DNA from: JASJBU01 sp963797085
GTDB taxonomy: Bacteria > Pseudomonadota > Gammaproteobacteria > Chromatiales > Chromatiaceae
Assembly: GCA_963797085.1 (NCBI GenBank)
Contig: CAWCOA010000029.1
Location: 1 to 64,000 of the forward strand
DNA: 64,000 nucleotides
Direction: 5' to 3'
In this document: one piece after another, positions 1 through 8,911 of the stretch
Layout: every line of letters begins with the position of its first letter
Position numbering within the stretch: position 1 is the first letter of the stretch
Translations under genes and position numbers: made by a program
The notes under the pieces: generated by a model
Seen by the model: only the letters and a program-made list of their open reading frames with translations
Told to the model about the DNA's origin: nothing
Databases searched by the model: none

Positions 1-308
1 TCTTCATTTCGATACTCCCAATAGATTATGAATCTAGTTGTATTGCAGTGGGTCGCGCATTATGAAGATATAATTAGATGAGAGTGTGACCCGGGGATGA
101 CAGAACAATGAATAATCCGCGTGACAGTTTCATTCAAGCAAGGTTCACGGGATTCCTTGCAAGAAATCACGGATACGGAAGAACTGATGGTGATGGAGAT
201 CTGTTGACATTGAAAAAGTGAACTACCGGAAAGGCCAGGAAGATCGACCTGGCCTGACTGGCAAGTATGCGAATATGTTAAAAGCTACTCGTGCGAGTGT
301 TCCTTAAC
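1..308. other. gene-free stretch downstream of phoB
   Basis: No convincing reading frame is visible on either strand. The usual phoB partner phoR, which would follow on the minus strand, is not here. The only structure I see is the hairpin at 232-255. Confidence 0.5.
232..255 (-). terminator. hairpin after phoB, possible terminator
   Basis: AGGCCAGG and CCTGGCCT form a perfect 8-bp stem around an 8-nt loop, about 54 nt after the phoB stop. On the minus strand it is followed only by a weak T-rich stretch (TTTCC, then TTTTTC further on), so terminator activity is plausible rather than clear. Confidence 0.4.
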
Positions 309-1001
309 TCATTCGGCCATGGAGAAACGATAACCGGCCCCGCGCACCGTCTGCAGCATCTGATCTTTGGCAACAGGCTGCAGCGCCTTGCGCAAGCGCC
401 GCATGTGCACATCCACGGTGCGTTCCTCAATATACACGTTAGTGCCCCAGACGCGGTCAAGCAGCTGACTGCGGGAAAAGACTCTATCCTGGTGAGTCAT
501 GAAATAATGCAGCAGACGAAATTCAGTCGGTCCCAGCTCGATCTTGTGATCATCAGCCAATACTCGATGACTGACCGGATCGAGCACCAAGCCGTCACAG
601 TCCAGCGCTTCTCCTGCAAGTAATGGCGAGACACGTCTGAGTATGCAGCGAATTCGGGCGAGCAATTCACGGGCAGAGAAGGGCTTGGTGATGTAATCGT
701 CAGCCCCTACATTCAGCCCTTTCACCTTGTCATCCTCTTCACCTTTTGCGGTAAGCATGATGATCGGGATCGACTTGGTATCACTATTCTGTTTGAGACG
801 CTCGGCCAGTTCGACGCCGCTCATCCCTGGCAGCATCCAGTCCAGTAATACCAGATCTGGACGTGACTTATTGATGTTGCTGATTGCTTGTGTTGCATCC
901 TCAACAAAATCGGCTTGAAAACCATCCTGCTCGAGGATAAAACGCAGCATCTCACCAACGGCCGGCTCATCATCAACGGCAAGTATTCTGGGGATTGCCA
1001 T
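309..1001 (-). CDS. phoB: PhoB-type phosphate regulon response regulator
   Basis: This is a 230-residue OmpR/PhoB-family regulator. The receiver domain (about residues 5-120) has the acidic pair D10-D11, phospho-acceptor D54 in LLDWMLPG and the conserved K in ITKPF. The C-terminal winged helix (about 130-228) carries the PhoB-like RTVDVHMRRLRKAL recognition helix and ends in VRGAGYRFS. The ATG has a GAGGG Shine-Dalgarno 8 nt upstream. In the family, phosphorylated PhoB activates phosphate-scavenging genes. A candidate Pho box lies upstream, suggesting autoregulation. The usual partner kinase gene phoR is not adjacent in this window. Confidence 0.93.
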   Translation of the reverse strand: MAIPRILAVDDEPAVGEMLRFILEQDGFQADFVEDATQAISNINKSRPDLVLLDWMLPGMSGVELAERLKQNSDTKSIPIIMLTAKGEEDDKVKGLNVGADDYITKPFSARELLARIRCILRRVSPLLAGEALDCDGLVLDPVSHRVLADDHKIELGPTEFRLLHYFMTHQDRVFSRSQLLDRVWGTNVYIEERTVDVHMRRLRKALQPVAKDQMLQTVRGAGYRFSMAE

Positions 1002-1047
1002 CGGAAAGTCCCTCTACTAACTGAGAAGGCCCATATTAGACCGGAGC

Positions 1048-1067
1048 ATTATGACATTAAGATGACG
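1048..1067 (-). promoter_or_regulatory. candidate Pho box upstream of phoB
   Basis: On the minus strand the sequence reads CGTCATCTTAATGTCATAAT: two GTCAT half-sites exactly 11 bp apart, the spacing of PhoB direct repeats. A TAATAT -10-like element follows about 12 bp downstream, with no clear -35, as expected of PhoB-activated promoters. This was recognised by eye, not scored. Confidence 0.55.
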
Positions 1068-1145
1068 AGCCGAAAAAACACCTAAGCTGATGCAAAATAT
1101 AATAGCGTTTCATCTCTGGCCCACAGGGCTCCGGCAACCTCGCAT

Positions 1146-1520
1146 TTATTGAGCCGACTTCCCCGCGTAGGGAATAGGACTTTGCTGAGTGTTTAACTCC
1201 AGCCCCCTGTCATTTGGTAACACAGGCAGAGTATCCAGCACCGCTCTATATAATTCCGGCTGTGCATCCCAGAACATGACCCCAAGCGCATTTCGCCCGG
1301 TGTGTGTTACCAGCCCGGTAATCTGCCAGTTTCGATTGTTAAAGATTAGATCCAGCTCAACCATTGCGCCGTTGAGCAGCGTAAGATTTTCCGTTCTCAG
1401 TGACATCCCATACTGTGAACAGTCCATTGCTTTTGCCGGGAATGCACGTTGTTTACGATATCGGATATAAACATCACCATGCAGCGGCAGCCTTTTACTA
1501 TAGCGTTTTTCCACACTCAT
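1146..1520 (-). CDS. PilZ-domain protein
   Basis: This 124-residue protein consists of a PilZ domain, a c-di-GMP receptor fold. The two binding motifs are present: RYSKR (RxxxR) near the N-terminus and DCSQYG (DxSxxG) about 30 residues later. A beta-barrel segment ending in GVMF follows, then a short polar C-terminal tail. I chose the start at MSVEKR because AGGAG lies 8 nt upstream; an in-frame ATG two codons earlier and a longer MGPPRGE start are possible. It lies between divergent phoB and clpC transcription units. Its target is unknown; GGDEF/EAL coding also occurs at 48.4-50.9 kb. Confidence 0.8.
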   Translation of the reverse strand: MSVEKRYSKRLPLHGDVYIRYRKQRAFPAKAMDCSQYGMSLRTENLTLLNGAMVELDLIFNNRNWQITGLVTHTGRNALGVMFWDAQPELYRAVLDTLPVLPNDRGLELNTQQSPIPYAGKSAQ

Positions 1521-1887
1521 TCTCATCTCTCCTCTTGGTGGACCCAAAGCCTATGGAAGCTAAATGACACGGCGATGACGGTGCCGTGAATAGTTCCTTA
1601 AACTTGCTCCTTGGTTTCCTGACGCATTGTTATTACCTAGTCATCACACCGGACTAAAACCCTTTCAGAATGCCAGCCTATATTCCTGCCTGCAGAACTT
1701 GTGTGAGGCTGACAGGCGTTTCATTCCCGTGCAGCTATGTTGAACAACTACTGTGATTGAAAGTTCTCCCGGACTTTACCGTGAGATGGAAAGATGTGGA
1801 TTCGGTCGCACTCTTCGTGGCATAAATGAGGTTCAGCAGCAGAATTCACAATAGTTGGGCAGATCTAACAGGCGAAAACCAAAGCTC
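1521..1887. other. divergent intergenic region
   Basis: This separates the leftward PilZ gene from the rightward unfoldase gene and must hold both promoters. I could not assign clear -35/-10 elements. No coding frame or RNA gene is visible. Confidence 0.4.
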
Positions 1888-4341
1888 ATGTTTCAAAACT
1901 ATGTCCAGAAAAGCACCGAGAAGGTCTTGCAGACCCTCGACAAGGCCGTAGCCGAGATGACGACCCTGCACGAAAACCTGCTGACGCCGGATTTCATTCT
2001 GCTGGCCCTGCTGATCCAGCGGGACTCCGAAGCCGTGAAGATCCTGGAGGGCCTGCTGCACGACCACCAGGCGGCCATCGAGCGCATCATCGATCAGATC
2101 CATCAGCAGCATCAGAATGCGCTACCCGTCAAGGCGAATCAGGTCGTGGCTTCCCAGGAGGTCAATGAAGTCTTCCGCCTTGCCGACGAAGAGGCCCAGG
2201 CCCTGGGTGACGACTACATTGGAACCGGCACGCTGTTCCTGGCCATGTTTGATGACAAAGCGGGATTTACCGCCAAACTACTGCAGGATGCCGGCATCTC
2301 GCAGCAGCAGGCCCGTCAGGCGCTGACAGACCTGCGCGGCGGCAGGGCATTGAAGGCACAGGATGCCGAGAGCCGGCAGGATCCGCTGCAACAGTACACT
2401 AGAGACCTGACCGAAATGGCCCGCGCCGGAGAACTGGACCCGGTGATTGGACGCGAGCAAGAGATTACCCAGGTCATCCAGACCCTGTCCCGCCGCAAGA
2501 AGAACAACCCGGCGCTGATCGGTGAGGCTGGTGTAGGCAAAACCGTCATTGTCGAAGGACTGGCCCAGCGCATCGCTGATGCGGATGTCCCGGACACCCT
2601 GCTCAACAAGCGCTTGATGGCCCTGGACATGGGGGAGATCATCGCCGGGGCCAAGATGCGCGGGGAGTTCGAGGAACGGCTCAAATCAGTGCGGGATGCG
2701 GTGATCGAGGCCCACGGGCAAGTCATACTGTTCATCGATGAACTGCATACCGTGGTAGGCGCCGGCGCAGGTGGCGGCGGCATCGACGCCCCGAGCCTGC
2801 TGAAAACCGCACTCGCCCAGGGCAGCCTGCAGGTCATCGGCGCCGACACCCTGGATGAGTATCACCGCTTCGTGGAGGCGGACAAGGCCCTGGAGCGGCG
2901 TTTCCACCCGGTGCTGGTCAGAGAGCCGACCATCGAGGAGACGATCAGCATTCTCAAGGGCATAGCCCCGCGTTATGAAACCCACCACCAGATTCAATAT
3001 CTGCCGCAGGCCCTTGAAGCTGCCGCCCGTCTCTCGGAACGCTACATCTCGGACCGACGGCTGCCGGACAAGGCGGTGGACCTGGTGGACGAGGCGGGCT
3101 CGCGCAAACATATCCGGCTGATCTCCATTCCACATCCGGTCAAGGAACTGGAGCAGCAACGCGCCCGCCTGCTGCGGGATAAAAGCGCGCGTTACAACCA
3201 ACAGGACTATGAAGAGGCCGCCCACCTGCAGATGCAGATCTTCAAGATCGAGCACCAGCTGCAGGAGGCCCGCCAGGCCTGGGAACAGGAACGCAGTGAG
3301 GTTGAATCCACCGTGACCGAGGAAGACATCGCTGAAGTAGTGGCCAACTGGACCGGCATACCTGTCGCCCGCATGGTGGAGTCCGAATCTGACAAGCTCT
3401 CGCGCATGGAAGACAATCTACACAAACGTATCGTCGGTCAGGAGGATGCGGTGTCCGCTGTGGCGGATGCGATTCGGCGCAACCGGGCCGGCATTACCTC
3501 ACCCAGGCGGCCCATCGGCTCGTTTCTGTTTCTTGGCCCCACCGGAGTCGGCAAGACCGAACTGGCGCGGGCCCTGGCCGCCTTCCTGCTGGATGACGAG
3601 TCACGCATCATTCGGCTGGATATGTCGGAATATATGGAACGGCACGAGGTCTCGAAGATGATCGGCGCTCCACCCGGTTATATCGGTTATGGCGAGGGGG
3701 GCCAGCTGACCGAAAAGGTCAGGCGCAACCCCTACACCGTGGTATTGCTGGATGAGGTGGAGAAGGCCCACCCGGACGTCTTCAACATGCTCCTGCAGAT
3801 CCTCGAGGACGGCCACCTCACCGATGCGCAGGGGCGTACGGTCTCATTTCGAAATACCATTCTGATCGGCACCTCCAATCTGGGTACGGAATCTCTATCT
3901 CCGGACAAACGGCCAATCGGCTTCGTCCAGTCCGCTACCCCCGATTATGCGGAGGCCAAGCAGCTGGTGCTGCACGAGGTAAAAAAGTTTTTCAAACCGG
4001 AATTTCTCAACCGCCTCGACGATGTGATTGTCTTTCACTACCTGGAAAAAGAGCATGTGCAGCAGATCGCCCGGATGTTCGTGGCAGAGCTCGCGCAACG
4101 CATGGCCGTGCAACAAATCACCCTGGAGGTAACAGACAGCGTCATGGACAAACTGGCGAGTGATGGTTTCGATCCGGTGTATGGCGCACGCCCCCTGCGG
4201 CGTGAAATTGAGCGGCAGGTGGAAAATCCATTGGCCATGATGATCGTAAAGGGCGAGTGCCTGGAAGGTAACCGGGTCAGAGTGGAGCAGCTCGAAGGCA
4301 AGATCATCTTCGATATCCAAAAGTCCGAGAAACGCGATTGA
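1888..4341 (+). CDS. ClpC-type AAA+ unfoldase with ClpP-binding loop
   Basis: This 817-residue protein is a Hsp100/Clp ATPase. It has an N-terminal Clp repeat domain (about 1-145), a first AAA+ module with Walker A GEAGVGKT at 212, a short middle region with a UVR motif (about 436-461), and a second AAA+ module with Walker A GPTGVGKT near 550. The short UVR middle region is ClpC-like; ClpB has a long coiled-coil there. The second module contains IGF at 677-679, where ClpC carries its VGF ClpP-contact loop and ClpB has none. The ATG at 1888 is preferred over an upstream in-frame TTG because the family start matches. No clpP or McsA/McsB gene is nearby. It probably feeds substrates to ClpP; that is inference. 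Confidence 0.85.
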   Translation: MFQNYVQKSTEKVLQTLDKAVAEMTTLHENLLTPDFILLALLIQRDSEAVKILEGLLHDHQAAIERIIDQIHQQHQNALPVKANQVVASQEVNEVFRLADEEAQALGDDYIGTGTLFLAMFDDKAGFTAKLLQDAGISQQQARQALTDLRGGRALKAQDAESRQDPLQQYTRDLTEMARAGELDPVIGREQEITQVIQTLSRRKKNNPALIGEAGVGKTVIVEGLAQRIADADVPDTLLNKRLMALDMGEIIAGAKMRGEFEERLKSVRDAVIEAHGQVILFIDELHTVVGAGAGGGGIDAPSLLKTALAQGSLQVIGADTLDEYHRFVEADKALERRFHPVLVREPTIEETISILKGIAPRYETHHQIQYLPQALEAAARLSERYISDRRLPDKAVDLVDEAGSRKHIRLISIPHPVKELEQQRARLLRDKSARYNQQDYEEAAHLQMQIFKIEHQLQEARQAWEQERSEVESTVTEEDIAEVVANWTGIPVARMVESESDKLSRMEDNLHKRIVGQEDAVSAVADAIRRNRAGITSPRRPIGSFLFLGPTGVGKTELARALAAFLLDDESRIIRLDMSEYMERHEVSKMIGAPPGYIGYGEGGQLTEKVRRNPYTVVLLDEVEKAHPDVFNMLLQILEDGHLTDAQGRTVSFRNTILIGTSNLGTESLSPDKRPIGFVQSATPDYAEAKQLVLHEVKKFFKPEFLNRLDDVIVFHYLEKEHVQQIARMFVAELAQRMAVQQITLEVTDSVMDKLASDGFDPVYGARPLRREIERQVENPLAMMIVKGECLEGNRVRVEQLEGKIIFDIQKSEKRD

Positions 4342-4346
4342 CAACC

Positions 4347-4778
4347 ATGCATCCGCCCCCCTTTCATCTGGCAATTCCAGTGACGGACCTCGCCGAGGCC
4401 CGGGAGTTCTACACCGGCCTGCTGGGCTGCGCAGAGGGCAGGAGCAGCGTTACCTGGGTCGACTTCAACTTGTATGGTCACCAGCTGGTTTGTCACCTGG
4501 TCGCGGGAGGTGCATCCCGCATCGAAAACTCCAGCAACCCGGTGGATAGCCATGCGGTGCCGGTTCCGCATTTTGGCGTCATCCTGGACATGGAGGCCTG
4601 GAAGGCCCTGGCTGCCAGGCTCCAGAAGCAAGGGGCGTATTTCCTCATCGAGCCCTATGTTCGCTTTGCCGGATTACCCGGTGAACAGGCGACCTTGTTC
4701 CTGGCTGACCCGAGCGGCAATGCGCTGGAATTCAAGGCCTTTGAAAACAGGCAAGAGCAGCTCTTCAAGAAAGCCTGA
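4347..4778 (+). CDS. glyoxalase/VOC-fold protein
   Basis: This 143-residue protein has the vicinal oxygen chelate pattern: HLAIPVTDLAEAREFYTGLLG at the N-terminus, then a second beta-alpha-beta half ending in LFLADPSGNALEFKAF. Members include glyoxalases, dioxygenases and resistance proteins; the metal ligands fit His near the start, a central His and the Glu of LEF. The substrate cannot be told. It follows clpC by 5 nt and an alternative TTG start would overlap the clpC stop, so co-transcription is likely. Confidence 0.78.
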   Translation: MHPPPFHLAIPVTDLAEAREFYTGLLGCAEGRSSVTWVDFNLYGHQLVCHLVAGGASRIENSSNPVDSHAVPVPHFGVILDMEAWKALAARLQKQGAYFLIEPYVRFAGLPGEQATLFLADPSGNALEFKAFENRQEQLFKKA

Positions 4779-4789
4779 GGCAACTCACG

Positions 4790-5509
4790 CTAGCGTAGTG
4801 TGGCTTGTCGCTGTTCCAAGGGGAAACTTTGCCAGTATTGGTACCTGGAAACATGGCTGCCGGACAATTCGAACTCATCGGGAATCGTGAATTCAAACTG
4901 CAGCAAATCGACCCAACCTTCTGTGTCCGCCACTTTGGCCTGCAACTGATTCCGGTAATGGCCCTTGCTCAGTTCCAGTGCATAATCCACAGGTACGAAA
5001 TCCATGGAGAGTCGCAATCCGGGTTGATCGGCCTCCAAGGCAAATGGGTTCAGACGATCACGCTGTTTCTGGATCTGGGGTTCGATCGGTGCATTGCGCT
5101 CCCATTCGAAATCCCGGGCGGTCCATAGCGCCTCCCAGGTGATCTGCCGGCCCTGCCACTGGGAGACCAGGCGCAGTGCATCGATCTGGGCCAGCTTATT
5201 GCCTGCGTTTCTTAATACCAGGGGCAGCCGCAGTTCGCTCTGAAAGGAAAGCTCTTTAACCGGATGCCGCCAGCTGTTGACCAGCCCGTTCCAGCGCAGC
5301 ATCAAGGTCTTATCCGACAAATCCGTTTCCAGCTGGTAGCTTGATTCAGAAAAGAGATCCTTGATCTGACTGAATAGTTTGCCGGTAGCCGGGGTGAACT
5401 GACTCAGGGCAATCAGGATAGCCCCGAGGAACATCAGCACCACCAACAGCGGATGGTTCCTCATCCTGGCGAACAGTTGATCTGAAAGCGATATATTTTC
5501 CGGGTTCAC
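4790..5509 (-). CDS. single-pass membrane protein of unknown function
   Basis: This 239-residue protein has a short cytoplasmic N-terminus, one hydrophobic helix at about residues 20-38 (LLVVLMFLGAILIAL) and a soluble C-terminal region of about 190 residues without recognisable motifs. The tail is predicted outside the membrane. It lies convergent to the VOC gene and just upstream of the small gene at 5532-5834, which is transcribed in the same direction. I do not recognise the family. Confidence 0.6.
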   Translation of the reverse strand: MNPENISLSDQLFARMRNHPLLVVLMFLGAILIALSQFTPATGKLFSQIKDLFSESSYQLETDLSDKTLMLRWNGLVNSWRHPVKELSFQSELRLPLVLRNAGNKLAQIDALRLVSQWQGRQITWEALWTARDFEWERNAPIEPQIQKQRDRLNPFALEADQPGLRLSMDFVPVDYALELSKGHYRNQLQAKVADTEGWVDLLQFEFTIPDEFELSGSHVSRYQYWQSFPLEQRQATLR

Positions 5510-5531
5510 AGTTTGACCACTCTCTGCTGCT

Positions 5532-5834
5532 TCATGACTTGTGTGGTATCACCCGGTCCAGCCCGAGTAACTTTTTGACATGCTCTCGACAATGCACGAT
5601 GTGATGAATCGGCATCTCCACATCCCCCATCAGTTCCAGCATTGTATCTTCATCAAGATCGAGCATCGAGATAATGCTGATCACCTCTCTCTCGTGGGGA
5701 TCATCGGTGGAATCGAGGAGATCAAGGGTGGGGATCTTCTCCAGATAGCGTTTCTTGACCCAATACATAAGTTCCGAGTCAGGGATCTGACAGAAGCAGT
5801 GCTGCGGGTGGATGGTTCCGGGATGGTTGTGCAT
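5532..5834 (-). CDS. small His/Cys-rich hypothetical protein
   Basis: This is a 100-residue protein with a His/Cys-rich start (HNHPGTIHPQHCFC) and further His residues near the end (PIHHIVHCREHVKKLL). The pattern could bind metal, but no known site is recognised. It ends 22 nt before the following membrane-protein gene on the same strand, so the two may be an operon divergent from argS. Function unknown. Confidence 0.55.
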   Translation of the reverse strand: MHNHPGTIHPQHCFCQIPDSELMYWVKKRYLEKIPTLDLLDSTDDPHEREVISIISMLDLDEDTMLELMGDVEMPIHHIVHCREHVKKLLGLDRVIPHKS

Positions 5835-6013
5835 GCACAGACTCTCCTGAATGTTGAGATTTTTCCACGTAAAGGGATTGGCAGGCCTAATCAGGAATAT
5901 AGCGCATCCGCATGTTGTGATGTACCGAGCTGAATTGATGCTCGATTCTCACCTGTAGCGGCCTATTCCTGATATCCTAACGGGTTTTCTTGCAGCAGAA
6001 CCAAACAAGACAG

Positions 6014-7774
6014 ATGAAGACTCAAATCCAGCAATTGGTCTCCGAGGCGTTGCAGCGCCTTGCGAGCGATGGCGTGATTCCGGCCGATGCCCTGCCCAGC
6101 CCAACCATTGAACGAGCCCGGGACAGCAAGCATGGGGATTTCGCCACCAATATCGCCATGGTGCTGGCCAAGGTGGCACGCAGCAAGCCACGAGACCTGG
6201 CGGAAAAATTGCTCGGGGCGCTGCCTGACTCTGATCTGGTTTCCCGCACCGAGATTGCCGGACCTGGCTTCATCAACTTTTATCTGGCGCCCTCCGCCTA
6301 CCATCAGTTGATTCCCGAGATCCTGGAACAGGGTCCGTCCTTCGGTCGCAGTCGACTCGGAGCGGGGAAACGGGTCCAGGTGGAGTTCGTATCCGCCAAT
6401 CCCACCGGACCCTTGCATGTGGGACATGGGCGCGGCGCGGCCTATGGCTCGGTAGTGGCGGACCTGCTGGCCGCAGTGGGCTTCGAGGTGCACCGCGAAT
6501 ACTACGTCAACGATGCCGGCCGGCAGATGGACATCCTCGGCACCTCGGTGTGGCTGCGTTACCTGGAGTTGTGCGATGAGCAGCTGACCTTCCCGGCCAA
6601 TGGTTACAAGGGCGACTATGTGTGGGACATCGCCGCCAGCCTGCACCGGGACCATGGCGTGCTCTACAAGCACAGTGCGGATGAGGTGTTTGCCGACATC
6701 CCCGCCGACGAACCCGAGGGCGGCGACAAGGAGCTGCACATCGACGCCCTCATTGCCCGCGCCAAGCAGCTGCTGGGCGACAATCGGTATCGCTTCGTCT
6801 TCGAACTCGGACTGAATACCATTCTGGATGACATCCGTGACGATCTGGAGCAGTTCGGCACCCGCTATGACGAGTGGTACTCGGAACGCAGCCTGACCGA
6901 GAGCGGAGCAGTCAACAAGGCGTTGGAGCGCCTGCGCAAGGCCGGCTATATCTATGAAAAAGAGGGGGCGCTCTGGTTCAGGTCCACCGATTTCGGCGAT
7001 GAGAAAGACCGCGTGGTGGAGCGTGACAACGGCCAGACCACCTATTTCGCCTCAGACATCGCCTACCATATGGACAAGCTCGAGCGTGGTTTCGACCGGG
7101 TGATCGATGTATGGGGCGCCGACCATCATGGCTATGTGCCCCGGGTCAAGGCCGCACTGGAGGCATTGGGTGATGACTCCAGCAAGCTCGATGTCTTACT
7201 GGTGCAGTTCGCCATCCTCTACCGGGGTGGCGAGAAGGTCCAGATGTCGACCCGATCAGGCCAGTTCGTGACCCTGCGCGAACTGCGCAAGGAAGTCGGC
7301 GCTGACGCAGCGCGTTTCTTTTATGTCATGCGCAAGTGCGAACAACACCTGGATTTCGATCTCGATCTCGCCAAATCCCAATCCAGCGACAATCCGGTCT
7401 ACTATGTGCAATACGCCCATGCCCGGATCTGCAGTGTCCTGCAGCAGGCGGCGGAAAAGGCTATCAATATCGAACTCACAGCAGGCCGGGAAAATCTTCA
7501 GCTGCTGACTGAATCGCATGAACAGGCCCTGCTCACGAACCTGGCAAAATACCCGGAGGTGGTGGAGTCATCCGCCATGAATGAGGAACCTCACCAGCTC
7601 ACCCATTATGTGCGTGATCTGGCGAACGACTTTCACACCTATTACAACACCCACAAATTCCTCATTGAGGATACAGCACTGCGGGATGCGCGCATGAAAC
7701 TTATCCTGGCCACGCGCCAGGTGTTGCGCAACGGCCTTAACCTGCTGGGTGTTTCAGCTCCCGAAAAGATGTAA
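6014..7774 (+). CDS. argS: arginyl-tRNA synthetase
   Basis: This class I synthetase (586 residues) charges tRNA-Arg. The N-terminal ArgS-specific domain covers about residues 1-110. The HIGH signature is in ANPTGPLHVGHGRG, and the KMSKS-region counterpart is EKVQMSTRSG, an altered form often seen in ArgS. The C-terminal DALR anticodon-binding domain ends the protein. The ATG at 6014 matches the family N-terminus; an upstream in-frame TTG is less likely. The SPOR-domain gene follows 18 nt downstream and is probably co-transcribed. Confidence 0.95.
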   Translation: MKTQIQQLVSEALQRLASDGVIPADALPSPTIERARDSKHGDFATNIAMVLAKVARSKPRDLAEKLLGALPDSDLVSRTEIAGPGFINFYLAPSAYHQLIPEILEQGPSFGRSRLGAGKRVQVEFVSANPTGPLHVGHGRGAAYGSVVADLLAAVGFEVHREYYVNDAGRQMDILGTSVWLRYLELCDEQLTFPANGYKGDYVWDIAASLHRDHGVLYKHSADEVFADIPADEPEGGDKELHIDALIARAKQLLGDNRYRFVFELGLNTILDDIRDDLEQFGTRYDEWYSERSLTESGAVNKALERLRKAGYIYEKEGALWFRSTDFGDEKDRVVERDNGQTTYFASDIAYHMDKLERGFDRVIDVWGADHHGYVPRVKAALEALGDDSSKLDVLLVQFAILYRGGEKVQMSTRSGQFVTLRELRKEVGADAARFFYVMRKCEQHLDFDLDLAKSQSSDNPVYYVQYAHARICSVLQQAAEKAINIELTAGRENLQLLTESHEQALLTNLAKYPEVVESSAMNEEPHQLTHYVRDLANDFHTYYNTHKFLIEDTALRDARMKLILATRQVLRNGLNLLGVSAPEKM

Positions 7775-7792
7775 CCCGGAGAGTCAAACAAG

Positions 7793-8380
7793 ATGGCGGA
7801 TTACAAGCATAGGGCCTCGCCAAGGCCGCGCGCAAAGCAAGCCCCCGCAAATGGCGGCCTGTGGTTTTTCGGTGGGTTTATTGTCGGCGCCTTCGTGATG
7901 GGGCTGGTGTGGCTGAAGCTGGGTCCCGATCTGGCGGCCGGGCGTGTGCCCGGACTCTCATCGGGCGAACCTCTGCCTGCGGAGGACAACCGGAAACCGG
8001 TACCCAAACCTGAATTTCAGTTCTACACCATACTGCCGGAGATGGAGGTACTCATCCCGGATGAGGAGATTCTGCCCCCCAAATCGCCCCGTCCACAAGC
8101 GCAGCCGGCAGAGCAGAGCAAACCACAGCAGATAACTGCCAAGGAGGCCTATATTCTGCAAATGGGCTCATTCCGTAAATTCGTCGATGCGGACCGCATG
8201 AAGGCGCGCCTGGCACTGATCGGCATCGAAGCGGAGATCCAAAAGGTCAGCATCAACAATAAGGATACCTACCACCGGGTGCGTAGCGGCCCCTTTTCCA
8301 GCCAGTCACAGCTCAACCGGGTGCGTAATCTCGCCAAGGAAAACAGCATCAGCACCCTGGTGATCAAGCTCAAGGGTTGA
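7793..8380 (+). CDS. SPOR-domain (FtsN-like) protein
   Basis: This 195-residue bitopic protein has a basic cytoplasmic start, one membrane helix at about 22-42, a Pro-rich linker and a C-terminal SPOR domain (about 120-193) beginning AYILQMGSFRKFVDADRMKARL and ending in LVIKLKG. SPOR domains bind denuded septal peptidoglycan. Architecture and position directly after argS match the FtsN-like proteins often annotated there in gammaproteobacteria. It may contribute to cell division; whether it is the true FtsN is not certain. Confidence 0.82.
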   Translation: MADYKHRASPRPRAKQAPANGGLWFFGGFIVGAFVMGLVWLKLGPDLAAGRVPGLSSGEPLPAEDNRKPVPKPEFQFYTILPEMEVLIPDEEILPPKSPRPQAQPAEQSKPQQITAKEAYILQMGSFRKFVDADRMKARLALIGIEAEIQKVSINNKDTYHRVRSGPFSSQSQLNRVRNLAKENSISTLVIKLKG

Positions 8381-8385
8381 GGACT

Positions 8386-8630
8386 GTAGGATGTGCTGAG
8401 CCTGGCGAAGCGCATCTGCCGAGACCGCCATGGATGGTCGAAGTGCAGGCTATGCAGGAGCGATTACCTGCCGACCGCCATGGATGGTGGAAGTGCAGGC
8501 TATGCAGGAGCGATTACCTGCCGACCGCCATGGCAACTCTAATGCATCCTGCTCTCGTTGCATTTGTGCTTCCATGCACAGCAGATGGCGGCAAGGATTG
8601 ATGCGGTTCGCTTCACTCACCACATCCTAC
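8386..8630. repeat. REP-like inverted repeat pair
   Basis: Two 31-bp arms, 8386-8416 and 8600-8630, are inverted copies with 25 of 31 positions matching. The core is GTAGGATGTG..TGAG..GCGAA..CGCATC. They enclose the 50-bp tandem repeat. The right arm supplies the feoC stop codon (8627-8629). This resembles dispersed REP/BIME elements of gammaproteobacteria. Confidence 0.75.
8423..8533. repeat. 50-bp tandem repeat, two copies plus partial third
   Basis: Copies at 8423-8472 and 8473-8522 differ at one base (8439 C versus 8489 G). The first 11 bp of a third copy follow at 8523-8533. The period is not a multiple of three and no gene is encoded. It sits inside the REP-like pair. Confidence 0.85.
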
Positions 8631-8911
8631 GTACTCTGCTTCTGACAACTCGGATTGAAGTGGATGGTTTGCGTATCCGGGGCTGGCTTTCCGTCCAGCC
8701 AAAAATAGATCTCCACCGTTGCCGGGTCACAGCTGCTGCAGCTTGAACCACAGGAGCCGCTGGCCATCTGCATCTCTACCTTACCCTTCCTGATCCACTG
8801 CTCCAGCATGCCCCTTACCGCATCCGGCTCGGCATCACAGTGCAGTGCAATATCCGCCAAAGTCGCCTGGCCGCGCTCGGCAAGGTAACGTTTGATATCA
8901 GCGAGGATCAT
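8627..8911 (-). CDS. feoC: FeoC-like iron-sulfur regulator of ferrous iron uptake
   Basis: This 94-residue protein has an N-terminal winged-helix (MILADIKRYLAERGQATLADIALHC) and the Cys cluster CGSSCSSC, typical of FeoC. Its ATG overlaps the feoB stop codon in ATGA, so it is the last gene of feoABC. In other bacteria FeoC binds an Fe-S cluster and protects or regulates FeoB. The stop codon lies inside a REP-like arm, so the last few residues may derive from the repeat rather than the ancestral gene. Confidence 0.85.
   Translation of the reverse strand: MILADIKRYLAERGQATLADIALHCDAEPDAVRGMLEQWIRKGKVEMQMASGSCGSSCSSCDPATVEIYFWLDGKPAPDTQTIHFNPSCQKQST

Noticed and set aside
8423..8533. CRISPR-like repeats
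   Set aside because: The units are directly adjacent with no variable spacers and no cas genes are near; this is a simple 50-bp tandem repeat.
8377..8746. Plus-strand reading frames across the repeat region
   Set aside because: They arise from the tandem repeat and antisense feoC, change frame with each 50-bp unit and lack family features.
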